Assembly: GCA_964556885.1 (NCBI GenBank)
Contig: CAZKYP010000006.1
Coordinates: 1 to 41,094, forward strand
Direction of reading: 5' to 3'
DNA: 41,094 bases
DNA from: CAZKYP01 sp964556885
GTDB lineage: Bacteria > Planctomycetota > Phycisphaerae > Sedimentisphaerales > Anaerobacaceae
Both the position numbers and the translations under genes were made by a program. Shown here piece by piece: positions 1 through 9,599 of the stretch (its first letter is position 1; each line of letters starts with the position of its first letter). The notes beneath the pieces are model-generated. The model made no database searches and was not told the origin of the DNA. It worked only from the letters and a program-made list of their open reading frames with translations.

Positions 1-2473
1 TGCCTTCAAACACACAATCTTCAAAGTCTACAGATCCCCGAACCGAAATATGAAACGCGCTGTCGGTATTCTCCATAAATAGACAATCATGAAATTTTGC
101 TCGTGCATGCATTGCCGTAAACATTACCCCTCCATTTCCGTGATTGCGAACAAACACAGAGTCATAGACCTCAAGTCCAAATAGAGCAGATGATTGGGCC
201 AAATAAATTGCACCTCCCTTACTGGGAGCCACATTGTTTTCAAATCGACAGTTTCGAATAGTACATTTCACCTCTCCACTTCCAATTGCCAGAGCGCCGC
301 CATGCGGCATACCCATGCCATTTTCAAATCCAAGATGTGACAAATGGCAGATGATCCCTTTATCAACAATTAGACAAGACTCCGTTTGGCCACCGTCAAT
401 AATCGTCCTGTCCATTCCTGCTCCTTGGAGTGTTACACCTGTGTGCATTAAAGTGACATGTACATTTTCTACATATCGTCCCTCTGAAATATAAATGACA
501 TCCTCATAGCCAATTTCGGGATACTTATCGAGGATTTTTTGAATGGATGTCATGGGTGTGTCAGGAGAGAGTCCGTCGTTATCATTCTTGCCAGGTGCAA
601 TACCATCTTCGCTGATATCATCATTAATATAGTAGGTCCGAATATCACCAGTATAATTGTATTTGGCTTCTACAGTAATGTCATGATCAAATACAAATTG
701 TAACTCATTGCTGTCACTCAATAGAACACCGTTGGCATCCATCCATCCGGCAAACACAAACTCATCAATCTTTTCAGGAACAATAAGTTGAAAGTTGCTA
801 TTCAGAATAGCAGAGCAGATAAACTCAGTTTGATTGCAGTGTGAACCATCAATACGAACTCTGTAAAGAGGTGAGGATTTTACAGTAAGCTGGCCCATGT
901 TTGCTATCGTGAAGGATTTCTCTGATTCATCTGACAAACTGGGATTTAGAGTTGATGAAACACGAATTTTATATCTGGAACCATTTGACAAGGGGCATTG
1001 TGACCACGTGAAGCAGCCCGCATTGTAGGGCAGACTATTCGCACCAGGTATGTCATACCAATGTTGGCCATCGTCATTTGAATATTCCAGATCAAGTGTT
1101 TCCTGAGGAGAAAAAGATCCTGCGGCATTCCAACGTATAAACAGATTCGAACCGCTCTCAATGACCTCTTTGCCTTTTGGTGAGAACAACTGCAAGGTCT
1201 TTTTCTGCTGATGGTGAGGAGCAAGAGCCGGATCACCTAAAAAGAGGAAAATATATTGATGCCAGGGATCTGACACTTTTATTGGGGCTAATTCTTCTAA
1301 ACAAGCACGGTATGCCTGACCAATTCGATTATGTTTCTCTTGAAATAAATTTACAAGAATCTGATCCCAATGAGGTGATGCTGCCGTAGAACGAGAACTT
1401 CCAAATATAGCAACGGCTCCACCGTTGGGATTTTGAATCAGTGTCTCAGAAAAACTGCCGAGAAAACCACTTTCGCTATCGTAATAAGCAGTCCCACAGC
1501 CTCTGTCAATAATAATCGAGGGAAGGGTGTTGTTTAGAGTAGCTGCTAGCTCTCGCCCAAATCGCCTGACTTTGTCTTCATCTATAAAGGGCCACATGGT
1601 TGCATTAGTATGATTCCAGAAATAAACATAATGATATCCTTGGTTCAAGACGTCAGCGACATTTTCAAGAGTAAGTTCATAATCACCAAATTGAATATCG
1701 TCCCAACTCGTATTGGTATCAAAAAGCAGATTTAATTTGCCGGGCTGCCAGTAAGGCTGAACGATATCCAGATAAATGTTTGTCATGTCTATTTCAAATT
1801 TACCCACTGGATCATGGTCGCGATATCGTTCGGGTCGTAAAGGTCCCTCTTCCCAGGAACCAAAGCCTCCTCCTCCCATTAGAAGCATTGAATCAATGAA
1901 CTGATCTTTGTCAATCCCTTCATATCGTAAAACCTTTGTAAAATAGGCTGCCACATGCTCTGGTTCAGACACAGGAATTCGTCCAAAACAGACCTCAGGG
2001 GTCAATTCTTCAAGACCAATATCACCAATTTCCCCATAAATGCCATCTCCATCAGCATCCCATAGTATTCCATCCATATCGGCATAGTATAAATCAACAG
2101 GGGCGGAATAACCGTTACCTGTTTCACAATAGCGTGGCGGAACAACAGACTCGTCCCCTCCCAACACCAGAAACATTGTTCGATTAGGATTGTAGCAGGA
2201 CTGAATACAACTTCGTATTTTTTCCTGGATATCATTGCCGGCAAAAAGGTTATTTGCATCAATCGCCTCGACGGTAATGAGTTTCCCATCCATCCCCTGG
2301 GAGCAACGATGATCCACCAATAGCTGGAAGCTATCTTTAAGGTCTTCATTGGTAATGAGTAAATATTGCTCTTGTCCTTGCGCAAATATTGGCACACTAA
2401 TGAAACAGTAAAGTGTAAAATACACAATTACAAAGAGACCGCGTTTGATAGCTGATTGTTGGAGATATGACAC
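1..2473 (-). CDS. Secreted C25 (gingipain-like) cysteine peptidase-fold protein with C-terminal beta-helix, 3' end off the window
   Basis: One uninterrupted minus-strand frame runs off the left edge, with 824 residues visible. From the GTG at 2473 there is a clean Sec signal peptide (KRG, hydrophobic core, cleavage near PIFA/QG at 31/32). Residues about 35-400 match family C25: a Rossmann-like start (LLITNEDL), the FLVLGGDESVVPPRY strand, the likely catalytic His288 in FWNHTNA and Cys326 in DRGCGTAYYD, then GGAVAIFGSSR. An immunoglobulin-like segment follows (about 420-510), then a divergent InlB-type repeat (about 530-603, FAGWMDANG) and a right-handed beta-helix from about 610 onward, typical of surface proteins. 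The start is uncertain. A TTG at 2599 has an AGGAG nine bases upstream and an ATG lies at 2590, but both would put about 40 residues in front of the signal peptide. The gene is AT-rich relative to its neighbours and may be acquired. Proteolytic activity is inferred, not shown. Confidence 0.82.
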   Translation of the reverse strand, partial: MSYLQQSAIKRGLFVIVYFTLYCFISVPIFAQGQEQYLLITNEDLKDSFQLLVDHRCSQGMDGKLITVEAIDANNLFAGNDIQEKIRSCIQSCYNPNRTMFLVLGGDESVVPPRYCETGNGYSAPVDLYYADMDGILWDADGDGIYGEIGDIGLEELTPEVCFGRIPVSEPEHVAAYFTKVLRYEGIDKDQFIDSMLLMGGGGFGSWEEGPLRPERYRDHDPVGKFEIDMTNIYLDIVQPYWQPGKLNLLFDTNTSWDDIQFGDYELTLENVADVLNQGYHYVYFWNHTNATMWPFIDEDKVRRFGRELAATLNNTLPSIIIDRGCGTAYYDSESGFLGSFSETLIQNPNGGAVAIFGSSRSTAASPHWDQILVNLFQEKHNRIGQAYRACLEELAPIKVSDPWHQYIFLFLGDPALAPHHQQKKTLQLFSPKGKEVIESGSNLFIRWNAAGSFSPQETLDLEYSNDDGQHWYDIPGANSLPYNAGCFTWSQCPLSNGSRYKIRVSSTLNPSLSDESEKSFTIANMGQLTVKSSPLYRVRIDGSHCNQTEFICSAILNSNFQLIVPEKIDEFVFAGWMDANGVLLSDSNELQFVFDHDITVEAKYNYTGDIRTYYINDDISEDGIAPGKNDNDGLSPDTPMTSIQKILDKYPEIGYEDVIYISEGRYVENVHVTLMHTGVTLQGAGMDRTIIDGGQTESCLIVDKGIICHLSHLGFENGMGMPHGGALAIGSGEVKCTIRNCRFENNVAPSKGGAIYLAQSSALFGLEVYDSVFVRNHGNGGVMFTAMHARAKFHDCLFMENTDSAFHISVRGSVDFEDCVFEG

Positions 2474-2625
2474 AATCGCAAACCCTTTTCTCCCCCCCAG
2501 AAAGACCACCAAATAGAAACCTTCGTTGCTCTGCTGTGAGCCGTTTGCTATATATTTTCCGTCCGATGTTGCCAATCTGGGTAAGTTCATGGGAATCAAA
2601 TGTACCCACTCCTACATTAACTGTC

Positions 2626-2653
2626 ATTATAGCAAGTTTTTTATAAAACTCAA
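2626..2653 (-). promoter_or_regulatory. Sigma70-like promoter of the C25 gene
   Basis: Read on the minus strand, TTGAGT (2648-2653) lies 16 bases upstream of a perfect TATAAT (2626-2631). Transcription would start near 2619, just upstream of an AGGAG at 2609-2613. The whole 2640-2922 gap between the two divergent genes otherwise holds only promoter-like sequence. Confidence 0.5.
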
Positions 2654-2844
2654 AGAGGAAACTCGGGACATATCCACAGTCACCTACTAAATCACCGTTT
2701 TGTTCCGTAATTCTCTATAAAGTATTTTCTCTTCTGCATAAATTGACCGGTCTTGTTAACTTTAATGTCAAACTTTATTTGAGTTGGGATTTATGCAATA
2801 CATCGCCTGCAAATACCGTCTTAAGAAGAGGTTATATTGAAACA

Positions 2845-2873
2845 TTGATTTTTTTATACCTTTTTGATATACT
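2845..2873 (+). promoter_or_regulatory. Sigma70-like promoter of the DUF1549 operon
   Basis: TTGATT (2845-2850), a 17-base spacer and TATACT (2868-2873) stand about 95 bases upstream of the chosen start of the DUF1549/DUF1553 gene, on the matching strand. Confidence 0.55.
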
Positions 2874-2967
2874 ATTGAGGATGAGTTTTGGTGATATATC
2901 TGAACATGGAGCATAAGGTCGTATGAGGGGTCCTGGAAAACCTGTTTATGTTCAAGGGGCTCAAGTA

Positions 2968-4551
2968 ATGAGAAAAAAAAGCCCACCGCTCTGCCTGCTA
3001 CTGATGCTGATTATATGTGCACCTCTTTTCGCCCGGAGCGGCCAGGAAAAGTCGCTCTCTGGACAATTTGAAAGCGACAGCGAGTATGCGACGACGAACG
3101 AGATTGATACCCTTGTTAGAGCATCATTAAACAAGAGGGGCTTAAAGCCGGCAAACCTGTGTTCCGATTCAGTTTTTATCCGGCGTGTGTATTTGGATGT
3201 GATCGGCACATTGCCCGAGCCGCAGGACGTTCGCAGGTTTCTGGAGAGCCGCAATCCCAGCAAGCGGACCGAACTGATCGACGCCCTGTTGGAGCGTAAT
3301 GAGTATGCCGACTACTGGTCATTGAAATGGTGCGACCTGCTGCGGGTAAAGGCGGAGTTTCCCATCAATCTTTGGCCCAACGCGGTGCAGGCCTATCATC
3401 GATGGATTCACGACTGCCTTCGGGAAAATATGCCTTACGATAAATTTTCCCGTGAACTATTGACAGCAAGCGGCAGTAACTTTCGTGTCCCGCAGGTAAA
3501 TTTCTATCGTGCGATTCAGGGCCGGGAGCCATCCGCCATCGCGGCGGCGGCAGCCCTGACGTTCATGGGAGTGCGTCTGGAAAACTGGCCGCAGGAACGT
3601 CGCTCCGGGATGGAAGCTTTTTTCTCTCGCGTGGCGTACAAGCAGACTGCCGAATGGAAGGAAGAAATTGTTTACCTTAATCCGGCGCCAACCGAAACTT
3701 TGCAGGCCGCTTTCCCCGATGGTGTCACTGTGCAGATTCCGTCGGGCCGGGACCCGCGTGTGGTTTTTGCCGATTGGCTGATTACTCCGGAGAATCCATG
3801 GTTCGCGCGCAATATTGTCAATCGAATCTGGGCCTGGTTGCTTGGACGCGGGATCATACATGAGCCCGATGACATCCGGCCGGACAACCCACCCGTCCAT
3901 CCTGAATTGCTTGTTTATCTGGAAAAGGAGTTGGTGAAATCCGATTACGACCTGCGGCATATTTACAGGTTGATTCTCAATTCCAACACCTACCAGCAGT
4001 CCTCGATTCCGCGCACCGACCATCCCGACGCAGAGGCATTTTTCGCGTGTTATCCGGTGCGGCGTCTCGATGCGGAGGTGTTGATCGATGCGTTGTCCTG
4101 GATTTCCGGGACCCGGGAAAGCTATTCAAGCCTGATTCCGGAACCTTTCACTTTCATCCCGGAAGAACATCGCTCCATAGAATTGGCGGACGGCAGTATC
4201 ACCAGCCAGTTCCTCGAAATGTTCGGCCGCCCTGCTCGCGATACGGGTCTGCTGTCCGAACGTGACAACCAGCCTTCGGATGCACAGCGTTTGCATTTTT
4301 TGAATTCGACAAATGTTCAAAACAAGATTGAACAAAGTCGGAGGTTAAATCGACTAATCAGAACCGCCCGGAATAACCGCGGCATGCTGATAAACCTGAT
4401 TTATCTGAATATCCTGTCTCGTTATCCGTCGCAGAATGAACGGGACACAGCGCTAGACTATTTTCAAACCGAAGGTGTCAATACGAAACAGGCCACGAAT
4501 GATATAGTCTGGGCGTTAATCAATACCAAGGAATTTTTATACCGGCATTAA
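2968..4551 (+). CDS. Compact DUF1549/DUF1553 domain exported protein
   Basis: This is a planctomycete-type protein of unknown biochemical function. The ATG at 2968 is preferred: AAGGGG lies at good distance, and the protein then opens with a Sec signal peptide (MRKKSPP, hydrophobic LLLMLIICAPLFA). An ATG 45 bases upstream in the same frame has no such support. DUF1549 spans about residues 45-215 (RRVYLDVIGTLPEPQDVRRF, YDKFSRELLTASG). DUF1553 spans about 255-520 (DPRVVFADWL, NPWFARNIVNRIWAWLLGRG, LILNSNTYQQS). At 527 residues it is short for the family, whose members often exceed 700 and carry an N-terminal cytochrome c domain. No CxxCH haem motif is visible. It is the first gene of a likely operon, with the DUF1501 gene starting 10 bases after its stop. 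Confidence 0.9.
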   Translation: MRKKSPPLCLLLMLIICAPLFARSGQEKSLSGQFESDSEYATTNEIDTLVRASLNKRGLKPANLCSDSVFIRRVYLDVIGTLPEPQDVRRFLESRNPSKRTELIDALLERNEYADYWSLKWCDLLRVKAEFPINLWPNAVQAYHRWIHDCLRENMPYDKFSRELLTASGSNFRVPQVNFYRAIQGREPSAIAAAAALTFMGVRLENWPQERRSGMEAFFSRVAYKQTAEWKEEIVYLNPAPTETLQAAFPDGVTVQIPSGRDPRVVFADWLITPENPWFARNIVNRIWAWLLGRGIIHEPDDIRPDNPPVHPELLVYLEKELVKSDYDLRHIYRLILNSNTYQQSSIPRTDHPDAEAFFACYPVRRLDAEVLIDALSWISGTRESYSSLIPEPFTFIPEEHRSIELADGSITSQFLEMFGRPARDTGLLSERDNQPSDAQRLHFLNSTNVQNKIEQSRRLNRLIRTARNNRGMLINLIYLNILSRYPSQNERDTALDYFQTEGVNTKQATNDIVWALINTKEFLYRH

Positions 4552-4561
4552 GATATTTATC

Positions 4562-5887
4562 ATGCAAACAGCAAAATTCATAACACGACGCCAGGCATTG
4601 AAGCTGGGACTTTTTGGAGCAGCCGGCCTGACATTAACAGGCCATCCCCAAGCTTTGCTTGAGGCTGCCACACTAACAGAATCTATTAAGCCCAGAGCAA
4701 GGTCGGTAATACAGATTTGGATGTGGGGCGGCCCGTCGCATCTGGACACATTCGATCCCAAACCGGACGCAGGAAACGATTATTGCGGTCCATTTAAGAA
4801 TCCTATTCCTACCAACGTGGACGGCATCCAAATCGGTGAAATGCTGCCGCTGCTCGCGCAGCAGGCCGACAAGTACTCCATCATCCGCAGTATGACTCAC
4901 GGTATTAACTCCCATGAAACGGCATCTTATATTGTGCAGACCGGGCGTGAGCCGGGTCGGCTGGTCTATCCCTGTGTTGGGGCCGTGGTGTCACTCTTCA
5001 AAGGATACGACCATGGTTACAAAGGATTGGTCCCGCCCTATATTGTGTTGACTCAGCCGCAGGGCCGTTTTTCCGAAGCTGGTTTCCTCGGGCCGAAGTA
5101 CAAACCTTTCGCCACCGGCGGCGATCCCAACCAGAATCCATTCGTTGTGGAAGGAATCGTGGCAAAAGGCATCTCCGATGAACGTCAGCGCAGCCGGCGC
5201 GAGCTGCTCCATTCACTCGATTCGCTTGGAAAGGCCATGCCGGAAAATCCGCATTTCGAAAAACTCGACCAGTGCGAGGAGAATGCGTACGGTATGATGT
5301 TCGGCGATGCAAGAAAGCTATTCGATCTGTCACAGGAAAAAGACGAAATACGTGAGCAGTACGGCCGGAACACCTTTGGCCAGTCCTGCCTGACGGCACG
5401 AAGGCTTATTGAAAATGACGTACCTTATGTCACTATAAACTACAAAGGCTGGGACACGCACAAACAGCATTTCCAAACCATGCGTCGCAGGCTGCCGGAA
5501 ATGGACCGAGGTATGGCCGCTCTGTTGCAGGACCTGGCCGATCGCGGCCTGCTTGACAGCACCATCATCTGGTGGAGCGGCGAATTCGGACGAGGTCCGA
5601 AGATCCAGTGGGAAGCGCCCTGGAACGGCGGCAGGTCGCATTACGGCAAATGCTTCTCTGCCGTAGTTGCCGGCGGAGGATTCAAGGGTGGTCATGTAGT
5701 CGGCGCCTCGAATGAAAAAGGTACCGAAGTAGCGGAACGGCCTGTGTATCCGGCGGACCTGATAGGCAGTATGTACGAATTACTCGGCATCGATCCTGAC
5801 GGCCCCCTGCCGAATCCACGCGGTCTTAACGTCAAAGTAATGCCGGCATCAACAGAGAGTGCCGGCCGCCTCAAAGAAATTATGTAA
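4562..5887 (+). CDS. DUF1501 family protein with Tat-type signal
   Basis: The N-terminus has a twin-arginine stretch (ITRRQALKLGLFGAAG) followed by a hydrophobic run, so export by Tat is likely. The body is a DUF1501 domain, related to the sulfatase/alkaline phosphatase fold: WMWGGPSHLDTFDPKPDAG near residue 60, SHETASYI near 120, a GWDTH motif near 300, and a C-terminal SGEFGRGPK...GRSHYGKC segment. These conserved Asp/His positions resemble metal ligands of that superfamily, but the substrate is unknown. At 441 residues the length is normal. DUF1501 genes are habitually paired with DUF1549/DUF1553 genes in planctomycetes, and here the spacing (10 bases upstream, 18 downstream) argues for one transcript and a joint role at the cell envelope. 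Confidence 0.92.
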   Translation: MQTAKFITRRQALKLGLFGAAGLTLTGHPQALLEAATLTESIKPRARSVIQIWMWGGPSHLDTFDPKPDAGNDYCGPFKNPIPTNVDGIQIGEMLPLLAQQADKYSIIRSMTHGINSHETASYIVQTGREPGRLVYPCVGAVVSLFKGYDHGYKGLVPPYIVLTQPQGRFSEAGFLGPKYKPFATGGDPNQNPFVVEGIVAKGISDERQRSRRELLHSLDSLGKAMPENPHFEKLDQCEENAYGMMFGDARKLFDLSQEKDEIREQYGRNTFGQSCLTARRLIENDVPYVTINYKGWDTHKQHFQTMRRRLPEMDRGMAALLQDLADRGLLDSTIIWWSGEFGRGPKIQWEAPWNGGRSHYGKCFSAVVAGGGFKGGHVVGASNEKGTEVAERPVYPADLIGSMYELLGIDPDGPLPNPRGLNVKVMPASTESAGRLKEIM

Positions 5888-5905
5888 ATCCAGGGAGCTT
5901 TAATT

Positions 5906-8299
5906 GTGTTATCTGGCCGAAGGATAATGTTAGTGGTGATGACCTTGTGTGTGACGACATGGGGTCAGTCGAATACGAATGAGACTCATATCGGCTACCT
6001 TTATCCTGCCGGTGGACAGCAGGGAACTGTTATTCAGATTACAGTAGGCGGTCAGTCGCTGAGAGGTGTCACCGATGTGTACATTTCCGGTGAAGGTGTG
6101 CATGCCTCAGTCATTCAATCCTACAGACCGCTGAGAAATATACAGAAAGAACAGCGCCAGTTGCTCCAAAAACGCCTGAAGGAGCTTCGGGACTTACGCC
6201 TGGCCGAACTGTCTGGTAAAGAACCGAACCTTCCTATGTCACTCGAAAAAAAAATAGTCGAGAATATGCAGCAAAATGAGGTAATGAAAAACGAAAATGA
6301 TGTAAAGACCGAAGAAGTGAAACTTCCGGAACATCCTTTATTATACAATCTGGAAAATAAAAGTCTTCGTGACCTGGCCAACATAACGAATATTCTTTTT
6401 TTCCCCAGAGGAATGCAGCAGCCCAACAGGCAGCTTGCCGAAATGATGTTGATTGAAATTACCATCGATCCTGATGCCGCACCAGGCGATCGGGAGCTGC
6501 GGCTCGGGACCGGGACCGGTCTGACTAATCCCATGATTTTCCAGGTTGGTCTGCTGCCGGAAGTTCGTGAATTAGAACCTAATAATCAACAGGCTTACGC
6601 CGACCTTCCCAATCTGCCAAAGGAAAAGCCGCTCGATCTGCCGGTAATGCTGAATGGGCAAATCTTGCCGGGTGACATAGATCGTTTTCGCTTTCGTGCA
6701 AGCAAGGGACAGCGGCTTGTTATTCAGGTGCAGGCCCGTAACTTGATTCCGTATCTGGCCGATGCCGTTCCCGGCTGGTTCCAGGCAGCACTCGCCCTCT
6801 ATGATGCAAATGGCGACGAAGTGGCCTTCGCCGATGATTACCGTTTCAATCCAGACCCGGTTCTTTTGTACCAGGTTCCCGAGGACGGCGAATACGAGAT
6901 GGAGATCCGCGATTCCATCTATCGCGGGCGTGAGGATTTTGTTTATCGCATCGCCGTGAGCGAGCAGCCCTTCATTACGCAGATGTTTCCGTTAGGCGGC
7001 CGATCTGGTGTCAAGACGACCGCTTCGATTGCCGGCTGGAACCTCCCGGAAACCCAATTAACTTTGGATACTCAGGGCGAAGCCGACTGCATTCGGAAAA
7101 CCACTTTTCATAAAGGCAAACAGCTTTCGAATTCCGTCACTTACGCTGTCGATACTTTACCTGAGTGCGATGAAAGCGAATCCAACAATACTATAAAGGA
7201 CGCCCTGCAGATCGAGCTTCCGATGATTGTCAACGGGCGCATCGATACCAGCGGCGATATCGATATGTATAAGTTTAACGGCCGTGCCGGTGACAAAATA
7301 GTGGCTGAAGTGTATGCTCGTCGATTAAATTCTCCGCTGGATTCGCTCATACGTTTGACTGATGCTTCCGGTGATGTTCTGGAATGGAACGATGACCATG
7401 TGATTGAGGATAATCATTTGTACAAGAACATGTCAGGATTGCTCACGCATCACGCCGATTCGTATCTCATGGCCGAGTTGCCGAATGACGGTACTTACTG
7501 CGTGCAGGTCGCCGATTCGCAGAATCACGGAGGTCAGGCGTACTGCTATCGATTGCGCGTCGCTGCGGCCCAGGGTGATTTCGCACTCCGCGTGACACCG
7601 TCGGGCCTGAGTGTGCGGGCGGGAGGTAACGTTCCAGTTTATGTACATGCGTTACGTAAAGACGGATTCGAAGGAGAAATCGAGGTAGTATTGAAAAATG
7701 AGCCACCCGGTTTCGAGCTGGATGGTGCGAAGATTCCTGCCGGTCGTGATCGCGTGCGTTTGACCTTGACGGCGTCACTAAAAGCCCCTGACAAACCGAT
7801 CGCTCTGAATTTGGAAGGCCTCGCCGTAATCGGCGGGCGGATGATAAAGCATCCGGCTGTTCCCGCAGATGATATGATGCAGGCATTCCTGTACCGGCAC
7901 TTAGTACCGGCCCAGGAATTACTTGTTTTTATTCAGAAGGCGAGATGGGGTGTGCCTCATATTGAGCTGGACGGCGACAGTCCCGTGCAGATTCCTGTTG
8001 GTGGTTCGGCCCGGGTGCTGTTCAAAAGTACCAGACGTGCGAATTTTCGGGACCTGCAACTTCAGCTCAGTGATCCGCCTGATGGATTGACACTTGAGGA
8101 CGTGACAGTTATGCCCGAAGGGCTGACGTTCCAGTTAAATGCAGATAAGGATGCCATAAAAAGCGGTTTCAGGGATAACCTTATTATCGAAGCATTCAGG
8201 GAGTCCATACCAAAACAGCAGGAAGGTAAACCGGTCCCTCAGAAACGCCGCGTTTCAATGGGTTTTTTACCGGCAGTTCCAATTGAAATTGTGCAGTGA
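5906..8299 (+). CDS. Exported protein with IPT-like and two pre-peptidase C-terminal (PPC) domains
   Basis: The GTG at 5906 is chosen because GGGAG lies 8 bases upstream. A short signal peptide follows (IMLVVMTLCVTTWGQS). Residues about 27-65 resemble an IPT/TIG module (YPAGGQQGTVIQITVGG). A charged, coiled-coil-like stretch occupies 68-125. Two PPC-type beta-sandwich domains follow, near 235-355 (LPGDIDRFRFRASKGQRLVIQVQA, DGEYEMEIRD) and 440-555 (GDIDMYKFNGRAGDKIVAEVYA, DGTYCVQVAD). The rest is beta-rich with no catalytic motif that I recognise. PPC domains usually accompany secreted enzymes as binding or stability modules, but no peptidase domain is present here. As third gene behind DUF1549 and DUF1501 it probably works with them outside the cytoplasm. 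The partnership is inferred from position only. Confidence 0.85.
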   Translation: MLSGRRIMLVVMTLCVTTWGQSNTNETHIGYLYPAGGQQGTVIQITVGGQSLRGVTDVYISGEGVHASVIQSYRPLRNIQKEQRQLLQKRLKELRDLRLAELSGKEPNLPMSLEKKIVENMQQNEVMKNENDVKTEEVKLPEHPLLYNLENKSLRDLANITNILFFPRGMQQPNRQLAEMMLIEITIDPDAAPGDRELRLGTGTGLTNPMIFQVGLLPEVRELEPNNQQAYADLPNLPKEKPLDLPVMLNGQILPGDIDRFRFRASKGQRLVIQVQARNLIPYLADAVPGWFQAALALYDANGDEVAFADDYRFNPDPVLLYQVPEDGEYEMEIRDSIYRGREDFVYRIAVSEQPFITQMFPLGGRSGVKTTASIAGWNLPETQLTLDTQGEADCIRKTTFHKGKQLSNSVTYAVDTLPECDESESNNTIKDALQIELPMIVNGRIDTSGDIDMYKFNGRAGDKIVAEVYARRLNSPLDSLIRLTDASGDVLEWNDDHVIEDNHLYKNMSGLLTHHADSYLMAELPNDGTYCVQVADSQNHGGQAYCYRLRVAAAQGDFALRVTPSGLSVRAGGNVPVYVHALRKDGFEGEIEVVLKNEPPGFELDGAKIPAGRDRVRLTLTASLKAPDKPIALNLEGLAVIGGRMIKHPAVPADDMMQAFLYRHLVPAQELLVFIQKARWGVPHIELDGDSPVQIPVGGSARVLFKSTRRANFRDLQLQLSDPPDGLTLEDVTVMPEGLTFQLNADKDAIKSGFRDNLIIEAFRESIPKQQEGKPVPQKRRVSMGFLPAVPIEIVQ

Positions 8300-8376
8300 A
8301 AAATGTATCAAAAAAAATCCACAAGATGGCACAGAACAGAATTTCTGACTTCTGATCTATTATGAAGATGTAAAAG

Positions 8377-9483
8377 ATGAAGGCAATAAAAACAGAAAGA
8401 CTAATTTCGCCCGGCCTCCACATTGTGTCACTGCAAAGATCGTTTGGTCTGGAATATTTTATTACAGCGACTTCAATACCGGATGAGCCGTCGTGGAAAA
8501 TGTTCGAGCGTGCGGCTGAATATGTCTGTGCACATAACGCTGCGATTATCTCACAGGATGTGTTTGGACTGTCGGATGGCCACACTGGTAAGCAATCCCG
8601 AAGGACGGCATCAGGACTGGAAAAGAACTGGCCTGTAACCTGGATCGAGAATCGTAATAGTTCGAATTTGTCCGGCACTTTTATTTGGGCGGTTTCAGGA
8701 ACAGATGTCACGGCAATACACCTGCACAATCGTGTTGTAGGCAATATTGTGGAAGATGAATTTGTCCGGTTTATACGGCTGGGTGATTTGACGGCCCTCA
8801 AAACAAAACTGACTCCGCAATATGAGGCATGGGAAGTACTGGAGCAGATGGATGCAGCCCTTCGGACTGCGAAAGTTGATTTTTCCGATGTGATTCGTAC
8901 GTGGTTTTATAATCGTGACATCACAGCCTGGTATAAGGATTTTAACCAGGCTCGGGACGAATTTTTTCAGAAAAAGAACGTTTTTGGCAGACTTGTACCG
9001 GCCAGCACCGCAGTAGGCACGAATAATGGCACTGATTCAGCCGTAATCGGCGGGACTCTGGCTGTGCAGGGTAAAAGTGAGGAGGTAAAAACGATTGCTG
9101 TAACGTCACCATTGCAGGGACCGGCTCTGGAGTATGGGAGCTCTTTCAGCCGGGCGGTCGAATTGATTTTACCCGACCACAGACGTCTATTTATCTCGGG
9201 TACGGCGAGTATTGATTCGAGCGGCCAAACTGTTCATATAAACGATACACCTGCTCAGGTCAAATATACTATGGAGGTAATGAAAGCTATTCTAAAATCG
9301 ACGTCGATGGATTTTTCGAATGTCACCCGGTCTATCGGTTATTTTAAGCATGCCGAAGATGGGAAGCTGCTTGATGAATATTGCCGAACAAATAAGCTGC
9401 CTCAGTTTCCTGTTATCATTACGGAAAACGATATTTGCCGGGATGATTTACTGTTCGAAATCGAAGTCGACGCCATCAAATGA
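8377..9483 (+). CDS. Tandem RidA/YjgF-like protein
   Basis: This 368-residue protein appears to contain two RidA (YjgF/YER057c/UK114) folds. The second half is clearer: SGTASIDSSGQTVHINDTPAQ near 265-290, then an amphipathic helix, DFSNVTRSIGYFK near 310 and a closing LLFEIEVDAIK, which corresponds to the usual RidA C-terminal strand. The first half has a related layout (GTFIWAVSGTDVT, then DFSDVIRTWFYNRDI near 170). RidA proteins deaminate reactive enamines or imines, while long two-domain relatives include chorismatase-type enzymes, so the activity cannot be named. There is no signal peptide, so it is cytosolic, unlike the three exported proteins before it. The 77-base gap to the previous gene shows no clear terminator or promoter, so co-transcription is possible. 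Confidence 0.7.
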   Translation: MKAIKTERLISPGLHIVSLQRSFGLEYFITATSIPDEPSWKMFERAAEYVCAHNAAIISQDVFGLSDGHTGKQSRRTASGLEKNWPVTWIENRNSSNLSGTFIWAVSGTDVTAIHLHNRVVGNIVEDEFVRFIRLGDLTALKTKLTPQYEAWEVLEQMDAALRTAKVDFSDVIRTWFYNRDITAWYKDFNQARDEFFQKKNVFGRLVPASTAVGTNNGTDSAVIGGTLAVQGKSEEVKTIAVTSPLQGPALEYGSSFSRAVELILPDHRRLFISGTASIDSSGQTVHINDTPAQVKYTMEVMKAILKSTSMDFSNVTRSIGYFKHAEDGKLLDEYCRTNKLPQFPVIITENDICRDDLLFEIEVDAIK

Positions 9484-9599
9484 AACATCCGGACTAATGA
9501 TTACCTGTTCTGCGCGAATTTCGTTCAGTCTTCAGGGATACTATAGAATGCCTTTCTGCAGCAATATTATTGATTGGCGGAGCCCACCCTGTAATTTCC

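Noticed and set aside
2002..2627. Two overlapping minus-strand frames (141 and 76 residues) at the start of the C25 gene
   Set aside because: Neither looks like a protein, while a third frame is open for the whole region and shows clear C25 and beta-helix motifs.
8196..8801. 201-residue minus-strand frame
   Set aside because: It lies antisense to the end of the PPC-type gene and the start of the RidA-like gene, with no recognisable domain and an unlikely composition.
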